Assembly: GCA_016793585.1 (NCBI GenBank)
Contig: JAEUJR010001063.1
Location: 1 to 26,595 of the forward strand
Direction: 5' to 3'
DNA length: 26,595 nucleotides
DNA from: Archangium sp.
GTDB taxonomy: Bacteria > Myxococcota > Myxococcia > Myxococcales > Myxococcaceae
The notes under the pieces are model-generated. The model was not told the DNA's origin and did not search any database. It saw nothing but the letters and a program-made list of their open reading frames with translations. Both the position numbers and the translations under genes were made by a program. Positions 15,334 to 22,970 of this stretch are shown in pieces. Positions within the stretch are counted from its first letter, which is position 1, and the number at the start of each line of letters is the position of its first letter.

Positions 15334-16349
15334 TGCGCACCAGGCGCCCCAGCGTGCCGACGAATGCCGCGCACCTCGCCAACGAACTGCGTGCGAGGGT
15401 GTTCGACTCGCTTCAAGCGGCGAACGGTCGCAAGACGTTCGCCGTCATGGCGGTCGCCGTCGTTCGCTTCGACCCCGGCGCGTCTGACGAGCTGGGAAAA
15501 CGCCTGGCGCACGCTTTCGGGAGAGTGCTCGACGAGGCAGGAACGCAGCTCACGTTGCGCGGCGAGCTGCCCGATGGGGTGGCACCCAGTGGGAGCCGTT
15601 TCATCAAGGCACCCAAAGTGCTCACGACCGCCGCTCGCGCCGAGGTCGCCCGGCGACTGTCATTGGCTGCGCCGGGGTCGAGCACTGTCGACTTCTTCGC
15701 GAAGGACGGAGAGCCCTCGACCGCGCTTCCAGAGCGGTGGGCCGTCACGCTGAAAGTCGGCGACGCTCCCGGGCCAGACTGCTGGGCGAGCGATTCGGGT
15801 GGAACGATGTCCGTTGCGCTTCCCCTCGAGTCACTCGGCGCTCCCGACCGGCTGTTTGCGCTGGTCGACGACGTGATGACGGCGCTGCGCGCTGACGTGG
15901 CGTGGGCAGGCCCCGGCGTGTGGGAAGCGCCACGGGTGGTCGGCGTTCCTCAACCGACGCATCTGCTTCACGCGGGGAACTCGAGTCGCGAGCTGCCGCT
16001 GGTCTGGGCCCGAGACCCTCAGCTGATGATTCCAGACCTGTACTCGTTTCTCAGAATTGAACCGTCGCCGTTCGAGGGGTGGACGGCGCCCGCGTGGGCG
16101 CTCTGGGCGAGGAATGGGCTCGCTCGCAGAATCAAACGATTCTCGGGTGAGCTCGTGCGCGGAAAGAGCGCGACCCGGTTTCTCTCGAGCGCCGAAGCCC
16201 CGTTCGAGATGACGACGCCGATGTATCGAACATGGCGAAAGCGGTGGGCCGAGCTGGCGCCGCTGCACCTCGTCGCGAGCGGCGGTGGTGAGCTGCCCGG
16301 TCGGTCGCTCGAGTGTTTCGCCAGGCCGGAGTGGCCTTTCGAGCGCTGA
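15333..16349 (+). CDS. Unrecognised cytosolic protein coupled to the lipase
   Basis: The 338-residue product has no signal peptide, lipobox or membrane span. It begins MRTRRPSVPTNAAHLANEL and contains an Arg/Lys-rich C-terminal third (RIKRFSGELVRGKSATR, MYRTWRKRWAELAP). Tryptophans are frequent (PLVWARD, FEGWTAPAWALWARNG). I do not recognise a family with confidence. The ATG overlaps the lipase stop, so dosage is tied to the lipase. A cytosolic partner coupled to a lipase could be an immunity protein or specific chaperone, and some immunity families in Myxococcota have a similar mixed alpha/beta look, but no diagnostic motif supports this. The next gene begins 46 bp later on the same strand. 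Confidence 0.7.
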   Translation: MRTRRPSVPTNAAHLANELRARVFDSLQAANGRKTFAVMAVAVVRFDPGASDELGKRLAHAFGRVLDEAGTQLTLRGELPDGVAPSGSRFIKAPKVLTTAARAEVARRLSLAAPGSSTVDFFAKDGEPSTALPERWAVTLKVGDAPGPDCWASDSGGTMSVALPLESLGAPDRLFALVDDVMTALRADVAWAGPGVWEAPRVVGVPQPTHLLHAGNSSRELPLVWARDPQLMIPDLYSFLRIEPSPFEGWTAPAWALWARNGLARRIKRFSGELVRGKSATRFLSSAEAPFEMTTPMYRTWRKRWAELAPLHLVASGGGELPGRSLECFARPEWPFER

Positions 16350-16395
16350 ACGCAGGCCATGCGACCCTTCTCGGGCTGGGAGCGTCAACTGCCTG

Positions 16396-18909
16396 ATGAC
16401 GCCTCGTTCCTTCTGGCTGCTGTCGTGTCTGTCGGTGTCGGCGTGCGTGGGTGTCGGCTCGGTCACCGAGCCCGTCGATGCGGGAAGCGCCCCCGCCGAC
16501 GATGGTGGCTTCGATGCCGGCATGCTCGAGCCCTTCGACGCGGGCGTGACGACTGACGCAGGCGCAGTCGATGCCGGCGGCCCAGTCGATGCGGGCCTTC
16601 GGCTGCCCACCATCACGCTGCCCATCGAGGTGTTCTCGTACTCGGCTGCACCCGCAACCGAGTCGGTGACGGTGTTCGTCGACGGTGATGCCAGCCGCGC
16701 CACCGACCTCGCGCTTCGGGTGCACCGCGCGACGTGGGTCGAAGAAGGGCGCTACGCGAACCAGGGCGTGAAGATGAGCGTCTCCATCGACGGAACGCAC
16801 TTCTTCGACGTCATCGGAGACACCTTCGCGAGCCCCGACTGGGGCATCTACCCGCAGGGCTGGGTCGACCGAACGCCCAACCTCGACGCGTTCGCGACGA
16901 AGCCAGGCACGGTGAAGTGCGTCGCTGCCGATGCGCAGTTCGGCGGCTGTCTGGTGGGCGGGTACCAGACCGTTCGGTTCTCCATTCCATTGTCGAGCAT
17001 GACGGGCGCCATCGTGCGCGGCGCGAACACCATCTCGTTCCGCTTCAACCGGACCAACGGCGAAGAGATGGGCTTTCGCGTGCTGAACGTCGACGTGCTC
17101 GCGTCGGGGGCCTCGTTGCTGGCGCCCGGCCAGTTCGTGCACGACGACCCGTCGACCTGGCAGAGCCCGCGCGACACCCCCGCCGACCTCGCCGAGGGCA
17201 AACGCCTGTTTCAGACGGCGGCGCTGCTCAAGTCACCTCTCGACCCGACACCCATGCGCGCGAAGTGCAACAGTTGCCACGCGCACGACGGTCGCGACCT
17301 CGCGTATTTCAACTATTCCAACAAATCGATTGTCTATCGTTCGCGGTTTCACGGGCTCACGGAGTTGCAGGGTGAACAGATTGCATCGTGGGTACGGTCG
17401 GTCGGCAGAGCCATCAAGCTGCCGGCGGGCTCGACGGTGAAAGACCTGGGCCGCCCGTGGAACCCGCCGTATCAGCCGGGGCCGGGCCTCGACGACAAGC
17501 CGCAGGTCTTCTGGGCAGCAGGTGCCGGGCTCGACGCGGTGCTCGACGACGACAGCCAGATGCGCGCTGCGCTGTTCTCGGGCCGGCTCACCACGTTTCG
17601 GCCGGGTGACCCGAAGACGCAACACCTCAACGGCTACCGCGGCTTCGCCAACCCCAGAGAGCTGCCGCAGGCCCTGCAGTTCCCCGATTGGATGTTGTGG
17701 CTGCCGCGTATCGCTCCGGAGGATCGGCTCACCGACCCCTCGGCGTGGTTCAACAGTCAGGTGCAGCGCGCGTACGTGCAGCTGCGTGACGTCGACCTGC
17801 CGGCCCTGGGCGCGAACCCGTCGCAGCAACAGCTCGCGCAGGTGAGCTGGACCATCAGCAAGGGCAACTTCGGTGAGGGCCACGGCCCGACCTTCGACCT
17901 GTTGCCGGGTGACCCCAACGCGCCGACGACGACCAACGAGCAGGGCTTCATGGCGTCGAAGGCCTACGTCGCAGGCCAGCTGTGGAAGGTGCTGCGCGAG
18001 TGGGAGCTGTTCAACACCTTCGGGCTCGAAGAGGCACCGTTCATTCCCGCTGGCTACGACTCGAACATGCCGCTCGGGCAGCGCGCGTGGCCCACGCATG
18101 GCGCGAACGTCTTCTTCGTGGCGCCACACTTCTCGGGGCCGGCTGGCGGCGCCTATCACGACAAATTCGATGGAAAGATGAACACCTACCCGCTCGTGTT
18201 CAACACCACGCCGGTCGGGAACTACTTCTCGACAGCCTGGTACACGATGCAGCTGATTCTGAACGGCTCGTACCAGACTGACGACTCCATCGACATCAAG
18301 CCCGTCGACTGGAACTACCACCCCGGCCACATCGCTGGCGGTCAGTACAACGGCAAACACTTTCCCATTCAGCCGTACCGCTGGTTCGCCTCGGTCGAGT
18401 TCTTCACCCAGGCCGAGCAGTACGGGGCGCTCACCCGCACCAACGGGAACACGTTCGTGCCGCTGCTGCACACCTTCGATGGGCTGGGCGTGCACGGCCT
18501 CGAGACGCTGGCGCCGACGCAGGCGGTCGAGCTGCTCGACCAGTCGATCCTCACGGTGATGGAGTACCTCGAGAGCTACGACGCCGACCGCAGTGTCTGG
18601 CCGAGGCAAATCGCCGACCCCGCGAGCCCCGCGACGCGTGTGCTGCTGGGAACGATGGTGGCGACGGCAAGCGGCCAGCTGATGCCTCAATGCAACAAGC
18701 CGATGATGTCGGTGCACGGCGACGTGTGTTTTCCGCCCGCGACGTTCGTGTATCAGCCGACGAGTCACATCGTGTACTCGGACCAGATTGGCCGGTTCCG
18801 TGCGGCCATCATCAACGCGAAGGCCGTCGGGGTTCCCCGCGCGACGCTCGACCGCATGGTGGCCTGGGGGCGCGCGATGTGGCCCGCGACGAACTGGAGC
18901 GGGCTCTGA
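16396..18909 (+). CDS. Exported mono-haem cytochrome-c-like lipoprotein, first of two paralogues
   Basis: From ATG 16396 the protein has 837 residues. The lipoprotein signal ends VSAC (Cys17). An Asp-Ala-Gly-rich linker spans about 25-68. Residues about 72-240 form a beta-sandwich-like domain with VRFSIPLS, NTISFRFNRTNG and a Cys175/Cys185 pair (C-x9-C). A single haem c site follows at 291-295 (CNSCH), within DPTPMRAKCNSCHAHDGRD and a YFNYS segment. The 540 residues beyond it are far longer than a cytochrome c fold. They contain features shared with the next gene: RPWNPPYQPGPGLD, WELF, PHFxGP, TxWYTxQ and VDWNY, plus a C-terminal Cys pair. I cannot name the family. A periplasmic or surface oxidoreductase or electron carrier is the natural reading. 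GGGAG lies about 12 bp upstream. Confidence 0.8.
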   Translation: MTPRSFWLLSCLSVSACVGVGSVTEPVDAGSAPADDGGFDAGMLEPFDAGVTTDAGAVDAGGPVDAGLRLPTITLPIEVFSYSAAPATESVTVFVDGDASRATDLALRVHRATWVEEGRYANQGVKMSVSIDGTHFFDVIGDTFASPDWGIYPQGWVDRTPNLDAFATKPGTVKCVAADAQFGGCLVGGYQTVRFSIPLSSMTGAIVRGANTISFRFNRTNGEEMGFRVLNVDVLASGASLLAPGQFVHDDPSTWQSPRDTPADLAEGKRLFQTAALLKSPLDPTPMRAKCNSCHAHDGRDLAYFNYSNKSIVYRSRFHGLTELQGEQIASWVRSVGRAIKLPAGSTVKDLGRPWNPPYQPGPGLDDKPQVFWAAGAGLDAVLDDDSQMRAALFSGRLTTFRPGDPKTQHLNGYRGFANPRELPQALQFPDWMLWLPRIAPEDRLTDPSAWFNSQVQRAYVQLRDVDLPALGANPSQQQLAQVSWTISKGNFGEGHGPTFDLLPGDPNAPTTTNEQGFMASKAYVAGQLWKVLREWELFNTFGLEEAPFIPAGYDSNMPLGQRAWPTHGANVFFVAPHFSGPAGGAYHDKFDGKMNTYPLVFNTTPVGNYFSTAWYTMQLILNGSYQTDDSIDIKPVDWNYHPGHIAGGQYNGKHFPIQPYRWFASVEFFTQAEQYGALTRTNGNTFVPLLHTFDGLGVHGLETLAPTQAVELLDQSILTVMEYLESYDADRSVWPRQIADPASPATRVLLGTMVATASGQLMPQCNKPMMSVHGDVCFPPATFVYQPTSHIVYSDQIGRFRAAIINAKAVGVPRATLDRMVAWGRAMWPATNWSGL

Positions 18910-18945
18910 TGCGACGGGGGTGAACGTCGCTGCGTCTGAAGGTCA

Positions 18946-21354
18946 ATGACCTGGACTGCACGACTCGCCCTCGCCGCGCCTCTGCTGACTGGTTGTTTCA
19001 CCATCATCGCCGACCCTTTTGACCTCGGAGCGGTGGGCGATGCAGGGGTGGGCGTCGATGGGGGCGCACCTGTCGGCGGCGTCGATGCCAGTGTGATGAC
19101 CTCTGACGCGGGTGTCGACGCAGGGCTCGTCGTCGCTCCGCCACCGGCCGTCGTCTTCCCCATCGAGGTCTTCGGCGAAGCAGGGCACGTGGTCGCCACC
19201 TCGTTCCGCGCGCTCGATGCGGGAGCACAAACGCTCGCGCTGCGAGTTCACCGGCCGACGTGGCTCGAAGACGGCACGTACCGAGACCGAGGCCCGAAGA
19301 TGGCCGTGCAGGTCGACGATGGCGGCTGGTTTCAGGTGCGGCCGCAGCGCATCGCGACGACGTTTGCGTCGTGGGGAACGCCCGACGCCGGTGCCTTCCT
19401 CTTCCCCATGGTGCCCGCCAACGTCACGTGCACGAACGGCGATGGGCAGTTTGGAGGTTGTCTGTCGGGCACCTACGCGACCGTGCGCTTCACGCTGCCG
19501 CTCTCGGCGCCCGTCACGGCTGGAGACCACACGCTGCGCTTCCGCTTCGAGGGCACCGACGGCGTCTCGATGGGCTATCGGGTGCTCGACTTCGACCTGA
19601 AGACGGCTTCGGGCGCTTCGGTGGTCGACCGGAGCCGGTTCAGCGAAGACGACCCCGACGCGTGGGTGGCTCCGCTCGGCGACGCGGCCTCGCTCGCCGA
19701 GGGCAAACGGCTGTGGGAGTCGGCGCCGTTGCTCACGTCGCCAATCGACTCGACGCCGCTGCTCGCACATTGCAACAGTTGCCATGCCCTCGACGGTCGC
19801 GACCTCGTCTATTTCAACTACTCGACGTACTCGATTGTGCGCCGCTCGGAGTTTCACGGCGTGTCGTCTGCCGATGGGTTGAAGATTGCGTCGTACCTTC
19901 GCTCGCTCGACCTGCACCTGCCGGGGCTGCGCCGCTCGCAGCTTGGCCGGCCGTGGAACCCGCCGTACCAGCCTGGCCCCGGGCTCGATGCGCTGCCGGT
20001 CGCGCGGTGGGCTGCTGGAGCCGGGCTCGAGGCGGTGCTCGACACGGACGCCGAGCTGGGCGCTTTCCTCTTCCCTGCTGACGGCGGTGCGCCGCGGCTG
20101 TCGACCTCTCCGAGTCCCGGCCAGCCTTCGACGCGGAGCCCTTTCGGCGCCGATGGCTATTTGAACCCCCGAGAGGCGCCGCAGGCCATTCAGCTGCCGG
20201 ACTGGAACTCGTGGCTGCCCCACCTGGCGCCCGAAGACATCACCACCGACCCCGGGGCCGTCTACCAGTCGCAATGGTACACGTCGTACCTCGCGCTTCG
20301 TGACGCGCTCGCCGCAGACCGCGAACGATTCCTGTACTCGAATGTCGCGACGAGAACACCGAACTCGCCCAATCGCTTCGCCTTGTTTCTCGTGTCGAGC
20401 GGCTTCCCCGACGTCGCCTACAAGGACTCGCCCTATGGCCTCGAGTGGAAGCGCGCGACCACCACGGCCGACTCGCTTCGGCCCAGCCGCTACCAGCAGG
20501 CCATGAAGGCGTGGCGCAACCTGCGCAAGTGGGAGCTGTTTCATCGGTACTCACTCGAGCAGATCGACGGGTGGACGCAGACCACCCTCACCTACGAGAG
20601 CCCGCCCGGCATGCGTGTGTGGCCAACGTCGAACCGCGACATGTTCGAGCTCGGCCCGCACTTCGGAGGCCCCGGCTACCCCGAGAAGCCGCTCACCTTC
20701 AACGACACTCCCGTCGGCACGTATTGGACGACAACCTGGTACACGCTCCAGCAAATCGTGAACGGCGGCTACCACGCGATGACGGTGACGGGGCCAGTCG
20801 ACTGGAACTATCAGGTGCCGCACATCGGCGGCGGTGGCACGCGCTGGGGTTCGTTCTGGCCTGCGCAACCCTGGCGAGCCTTCTGGGCCAATCAATTCAT
20901 GTACCAGGCCATTTCACCGCAGTCGGCCATCACCGACTTCGACTGGCCGCTGAGCCACCTGGCCGACGCGTTTCGCATGGCGTCTCCGAACCCGAGCCCC
21001 GACCTGGTGCGCATCAACGACCTGCTCGGACGCTCCTTCGTCGGCGTCGTCTCTCGTTACCCGGTCAGTGCGTTCCCGCGGAAGACGGGCGACGGCTCGT
21101 TTGCCGACACCCAGCGCTTCGAGCCTGCGACGGCCACGCCCAGCCAGGCCTGGCTCGACATGGCGGCGACCAGCCCGTACTTCAGCGACGTCGTGGCGCA
21201 GGAGTGCCACAACGGCCATCACGTCGTCTGCTACTACCTGCTGTTGCGCCGCGCGCACGACACCGGCTCGATGACGCCTCAGGTGCTCAACCAGGTGCTC
21301 GATTGGGCGGCGTCGGTCTGGCCGCTCTACCCGTGGGCCGCCCTGCGTCAGTGA
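18946..21354 (+). CDS. Exported mono-haem cytochrome-c-like lipoprotein, second paralogue
   Basis: This 802-residue protein is a diverged tandem copy of the preceding one, 36 bp downstream. It has a lipoprotein signal ending LTGC (Cys17), a DAG-rich linker at about 30-62, a beta-sandwich domain at about 65-220 with Cys162/Cys172 (C-x9-C in TCTNGDGQFGGC), and a haem site at 276-280 (CNSCHALDGRDL, YFNYS). The shared blocks appear in the same order: RPWNPPYQPGPGLD, EAPQAIQLPDW, KWELF, PHFGGP, WYTLQQIVNGGY and VDWNY. Divergence is high outside these blocks, so the duplication is old and both copies are probably kept by selection. The C-terminal cysteines lie in ECHNGHHVVC, not a second CxxCH. AAGG just before the ATG is the ribosome binding site. 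The kinase gene follows closely. Confidence 0.8.
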   Translation: MTWTARLALAAPLLTGCFTIIADPFDLGAVGDAGVGVDGGAPVGGVDASVMTSDAGVDAGLVVAPPPAVVFPIEVFGEAGHVVATSFRALDAGAQTLALRVHRPTWLEDGTYRDRGPKMAVQVDDGGWFQVRPQRIATTFASWGTPDAGAFLFPMVPANVTCTNGDGQFGGCLSGTYATVRFTLPLSAPVTAGDHTLRFRFEGTDGVSMGYRVLDFDLKTASGASVVDRSRFSEDDPDAWVAPLGDAASLAEGKRLWESAPLLTSPIDSTPLLAHCNSCHALDGRDLVYFNYSTYSIVRRSEFHGVSSADGLKIASYLRSLDLHLPGLRRSQLGRPWNPPYQPGPGLDALPVARWAAGAGLEAVLDTDAELGAFLFPADGGAPRLSTSPSPGQPSTRSPFGADGYLNPREAPQAIQLPDWNSWLPHLAPEDITTDPGAVYQSQWYTSYLALRDALAADRERFLYSNVATRTPNSPNRFALFLVSSGFPDVAYKDSPYGLEWKRATTTADSLRPSRYQQAMKAWRNLRKWELFHRYSLEQIDGWTQTTLTYESPPGMRVWPTSNRDMFELGPHFGGPGYPEKPLTFNDTPVGTYWTTTWYTLQQIVNGGYHAMTVTGPVDWNYQVPHIGGGGTRWGSFWPAQPWRAFWANQFMYQAISPQSAITDFDWPLSHLADAFRMASPNPSPDLVRINDLLGRSFVGVVSRYPVSAFPRKTGDGSFADTQRFEPATATPSQAWLDMAATSPYFSDVVAQECHNGHHVVCYYLLLRRAHDTGSMTPQVLNQVLDWAASVWPLYPWAALRQ

Positions 21355-21393
21355 GGTGATGCGACGGTGGGCGCGGTGGAGGCGTCTGTCTTC

Positions 21394-21398
21394 GAGGA
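21394..21398 (+). promoter_or_regulatory. Ribosome binding site favouring the kinase start at 21409
   Basis: GAGGA lies 10 bases before ATG 21409. GGCGTC (21381-21386) and GACGCC (21397-21402) can pair over it, so the site may be partly masked in the transcript. An upstream GTG at 21367 is the alternative start and would add 14 residues. Confidence 0.4.
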
Positions 21399-21408
21399 CG
21401 CCCCAGTG

Positions 21409-22899
21409 ATGTCAGAGCCCGTCACCTTCGGCCGGTACCTGCTGCTCCGGCGCATCGCGGCGGGTGGCATGGCCCACGTGTTCCTCGCGCTTCAGCGGGG
21501 CGTGCAGGGCTTCGAGAAGGCGGTCGCGCTCAAGGTGGTGCTGCCGGAGCACGCGGCCAACCCCGACTTCGTGCAGATGTTCCTCGACGAGGCGCGCGTG
21601 GTGGCGCGGCTCGACCACGCCAACATCGTGCGGGTGTACGACTTCGGCGAGAGCGACGGCCGGTTCTATCTCTCGATGGAGTACCTGCCGGGTGAAGACC
21701 TGAGCTCGGTGCTGCAGTCGCTGCGCAAGACGAAGGAGCCGATGCCCCTGGCCATCGCCGCCGACCTCGTCGCCTCGGCTGCCGCTGGCCTGCACTTCGC
21801 GCACGAGCTGACGTCGCCGACCGGAGCGCCGCTGAACATCGTGCACCGCGACGTGAGCCCGTCGAACCTGATGGTCACCTACCACGGCGCGGTGAAGGTG
21901 GTGGACTTCGGGGTCGCGCGCGCGGCCAGCAACCTGTCGCAGACCGCGAGCGGCACCATGAAGGGCAAGGTCGGCTACGCATCGCCCGAGCAGGTTCGCG
22001 GCGAGGAGCTCGACCGGCGCAGTGATGTCTTTGCGCTCGGTGTCGTGTTGCATGAGCTGCTGGCAGGTGAGCGGTTGTTCAAACGAGACACCGACCTCGC
22101 CGCGATGCACGCGATTCTGACAGGCGCGGTTCGGCCGCTGCGTGAGGTGCGCCCCGACGTGCCGCCCGCGCTCGAGGCCATCGTGACGAAGGCGCTGCAC
22201 CTCGACCGTGAGGCCAGGTTTCAGACGGCGGCCGAGCTCGGTGACGCCCTGGCGCGGTGGTTGATGTCGGTCGGGCACGTTCGCAGCGAGCGCTTGATTG
22301 CCGATTTCCTCGCGCGAACGTTTCCACCCGAACGGCGCGACGCGCGGCTGCGCGCCGCCAACACGCCGGGGCAGGCAGGGGTCGACCAGGCCTTCCTCGA
22401 ACAGGTGCCTTCGCACCTCTCGCCCATTCGCAGTGCGGCCACGGCGGCAGCACGACCGCCGGCGCGCGCGTCTGGGTGGGGGCTCTCGGTGGCCATCGTG
22501 GTGCTGGGCCTCGCCTTTGCGCTGATGGGCAAATCGTTGCTCGAGCGGCCACCCGTGGTGGAGCAGGTCGTCGGCGAGCAGGTCGGCGTGGTCTTCGGCG
22601 AGCCCGTCATCGTGGCACAGGCCCACGCCGAGCCGGACGAGCCCGTCGCCGCACTGCCGCTCGTCGTGGCGCCTCCGCCGCTGCCTCCGAAGCGCGTGGA
22701 GCGAGGCCGGCTCACCCTCGAGACCTCTCCGTGGAGCGAGGTGTTCTTCAAGGGCCGCAAGCTGGGAGACACGCCGCTGGTCGACGTGTCGCTGCCGGCC
22801 GGTGTGCAGGTGTTGACGCTCGAGAGCTCGGGTCGCCGCCACACCATCGAGGTCGAGATCGCGCCGGGTCGAACGACGATTCGCAAGCTGAAGCTCTGA
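21409..22899 (+). CDS. Membrane-bound Ser/Thr protein kinase with PEGA domain
   Basis: From ATG 21409 the protein has 496 residues. The kinase domain at about 8-275 is complete: glycine loop IAAGGMAHVF, Lys42 in VALKVV, Glu61 in LDEARVVARL, catalytic loop HRDVSPSN (His146, Asp148, Asn153), DFG 166-168 and SPE 192-194. HRDVSPSN with Ser in place of Lys is typical of myxobacterial kinases. A single membrane span at about 357-376 (GLSVAIVVLGLAFALMGKSL) leads to a Pro-rich linker and a C-terminal PEGA domain at about 430-496 (GRLTLETSPWSEVFFKGRKLGDTPL). The kinase faces the cytosol and the PEGA domain the periplasm, where it may sense envelope state or bind a partner. It begins 54 bp after the second haem lipoprotein, suggesting an operon. 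Confidence 0.92.
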   Translation: MSEPVTFGRYLLLRRIAAGGMAHVFLALQRGVQGFEKAVALKVVLPEHAANPDFVQMFLDEARVVARLDHANIVRVYDFGESDGRFYLSMEYLPGEDLSSVLQSLRKTKEPMPLAIAADLVASAAAGLHFAHELTSPTGAPLNIVHRDVSPSNLMVTYHGAVKVVDFGVARAASNLSQTASGTMKGKVGYASPEQVRGEELDRRSDVFALGVVLHELLAGERLFKRDTDLAAMHAILTGAVRPLREVRPDVPPALEAIVTKALHLDREARFQTAAELGDALARWLMSVGHVRSERLIADFLARTFPPERRDARLRAANTPGQAGVDQAFLEQVPSHLSPIRSAATAAARPPARASGWGLSVAIVVLGLAFALMGKSLLERPPVVEQVVGEQVGVVFGEPVIVAQAHAEPDEPVAALPLVVAPPPLPPKRVERGRLTLETSPWSEVFFKGRKLGDTPLVDVSLPAGVQVLTLESSGRRHTIEVEIAPGRTTIRKLKL

Positions 22900-22937
22900 G
22901 CCGTGCGACGTTTGGGGGTTCGAGCGCGTCTGGTGAT

Positions 22938-22955
22938 GGTGCCAATTCTGGCGCC
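22938..22955 (+). other. Stem-loop between kinase and Cys-rich lipoprotein genes
   Basis: GGTGCCA (22938-22944) and TGGCGCC (22949-22955) pair over 7 bp in RNA, with one G-U, around an ATTC tetraloop. It sits 38 bp after the kinase stop and 15 bp before the next ATG. No U-run follows, so termination is not shown; a leader or processing structure is possible. Confidence 0.3.
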
Positions 22956-22960
22956 GTTCC

Positions 22961-22965
22961 GGGGA
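22961..22965 (+). promoter_or_regulatory. Ribosome binding site deciding the lipoprotein start at 22971
   Basis: GGGGA lies 5 bases before ATG 22971. It fixes the start at the lipoprotein signal rather than at the far upstream in-frame start inside the kinase gene. Confidence 0.6.
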
Positions 22966-22970
22966 ATTCG

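Noticed and set aside
17267..17277. Palindrome GCAACAGTTGC, also at 19772-19782
   Set aside because: It is fully explained by the codons for Cys-Asn-Ser-Cys of the haem site shared by the two paralogues.
17233..18768. Long antisense frame (511 codons) opposite the first haem lipoprotein
   Set aside because: Arg/His/Val-rich translation without domains, typical of the frame opposite a GC-rich gene; the plus-strand frame has a lipobox, CxxCH and a paralogue.
18943..20544. Long antisense frame (533 codons) opposite the second haem lipoprotein
   Set aside because: Same compositional artefact; no conserved motif and no paralogy with the antisense frame of the first copy beyond that forced by the sense strand.
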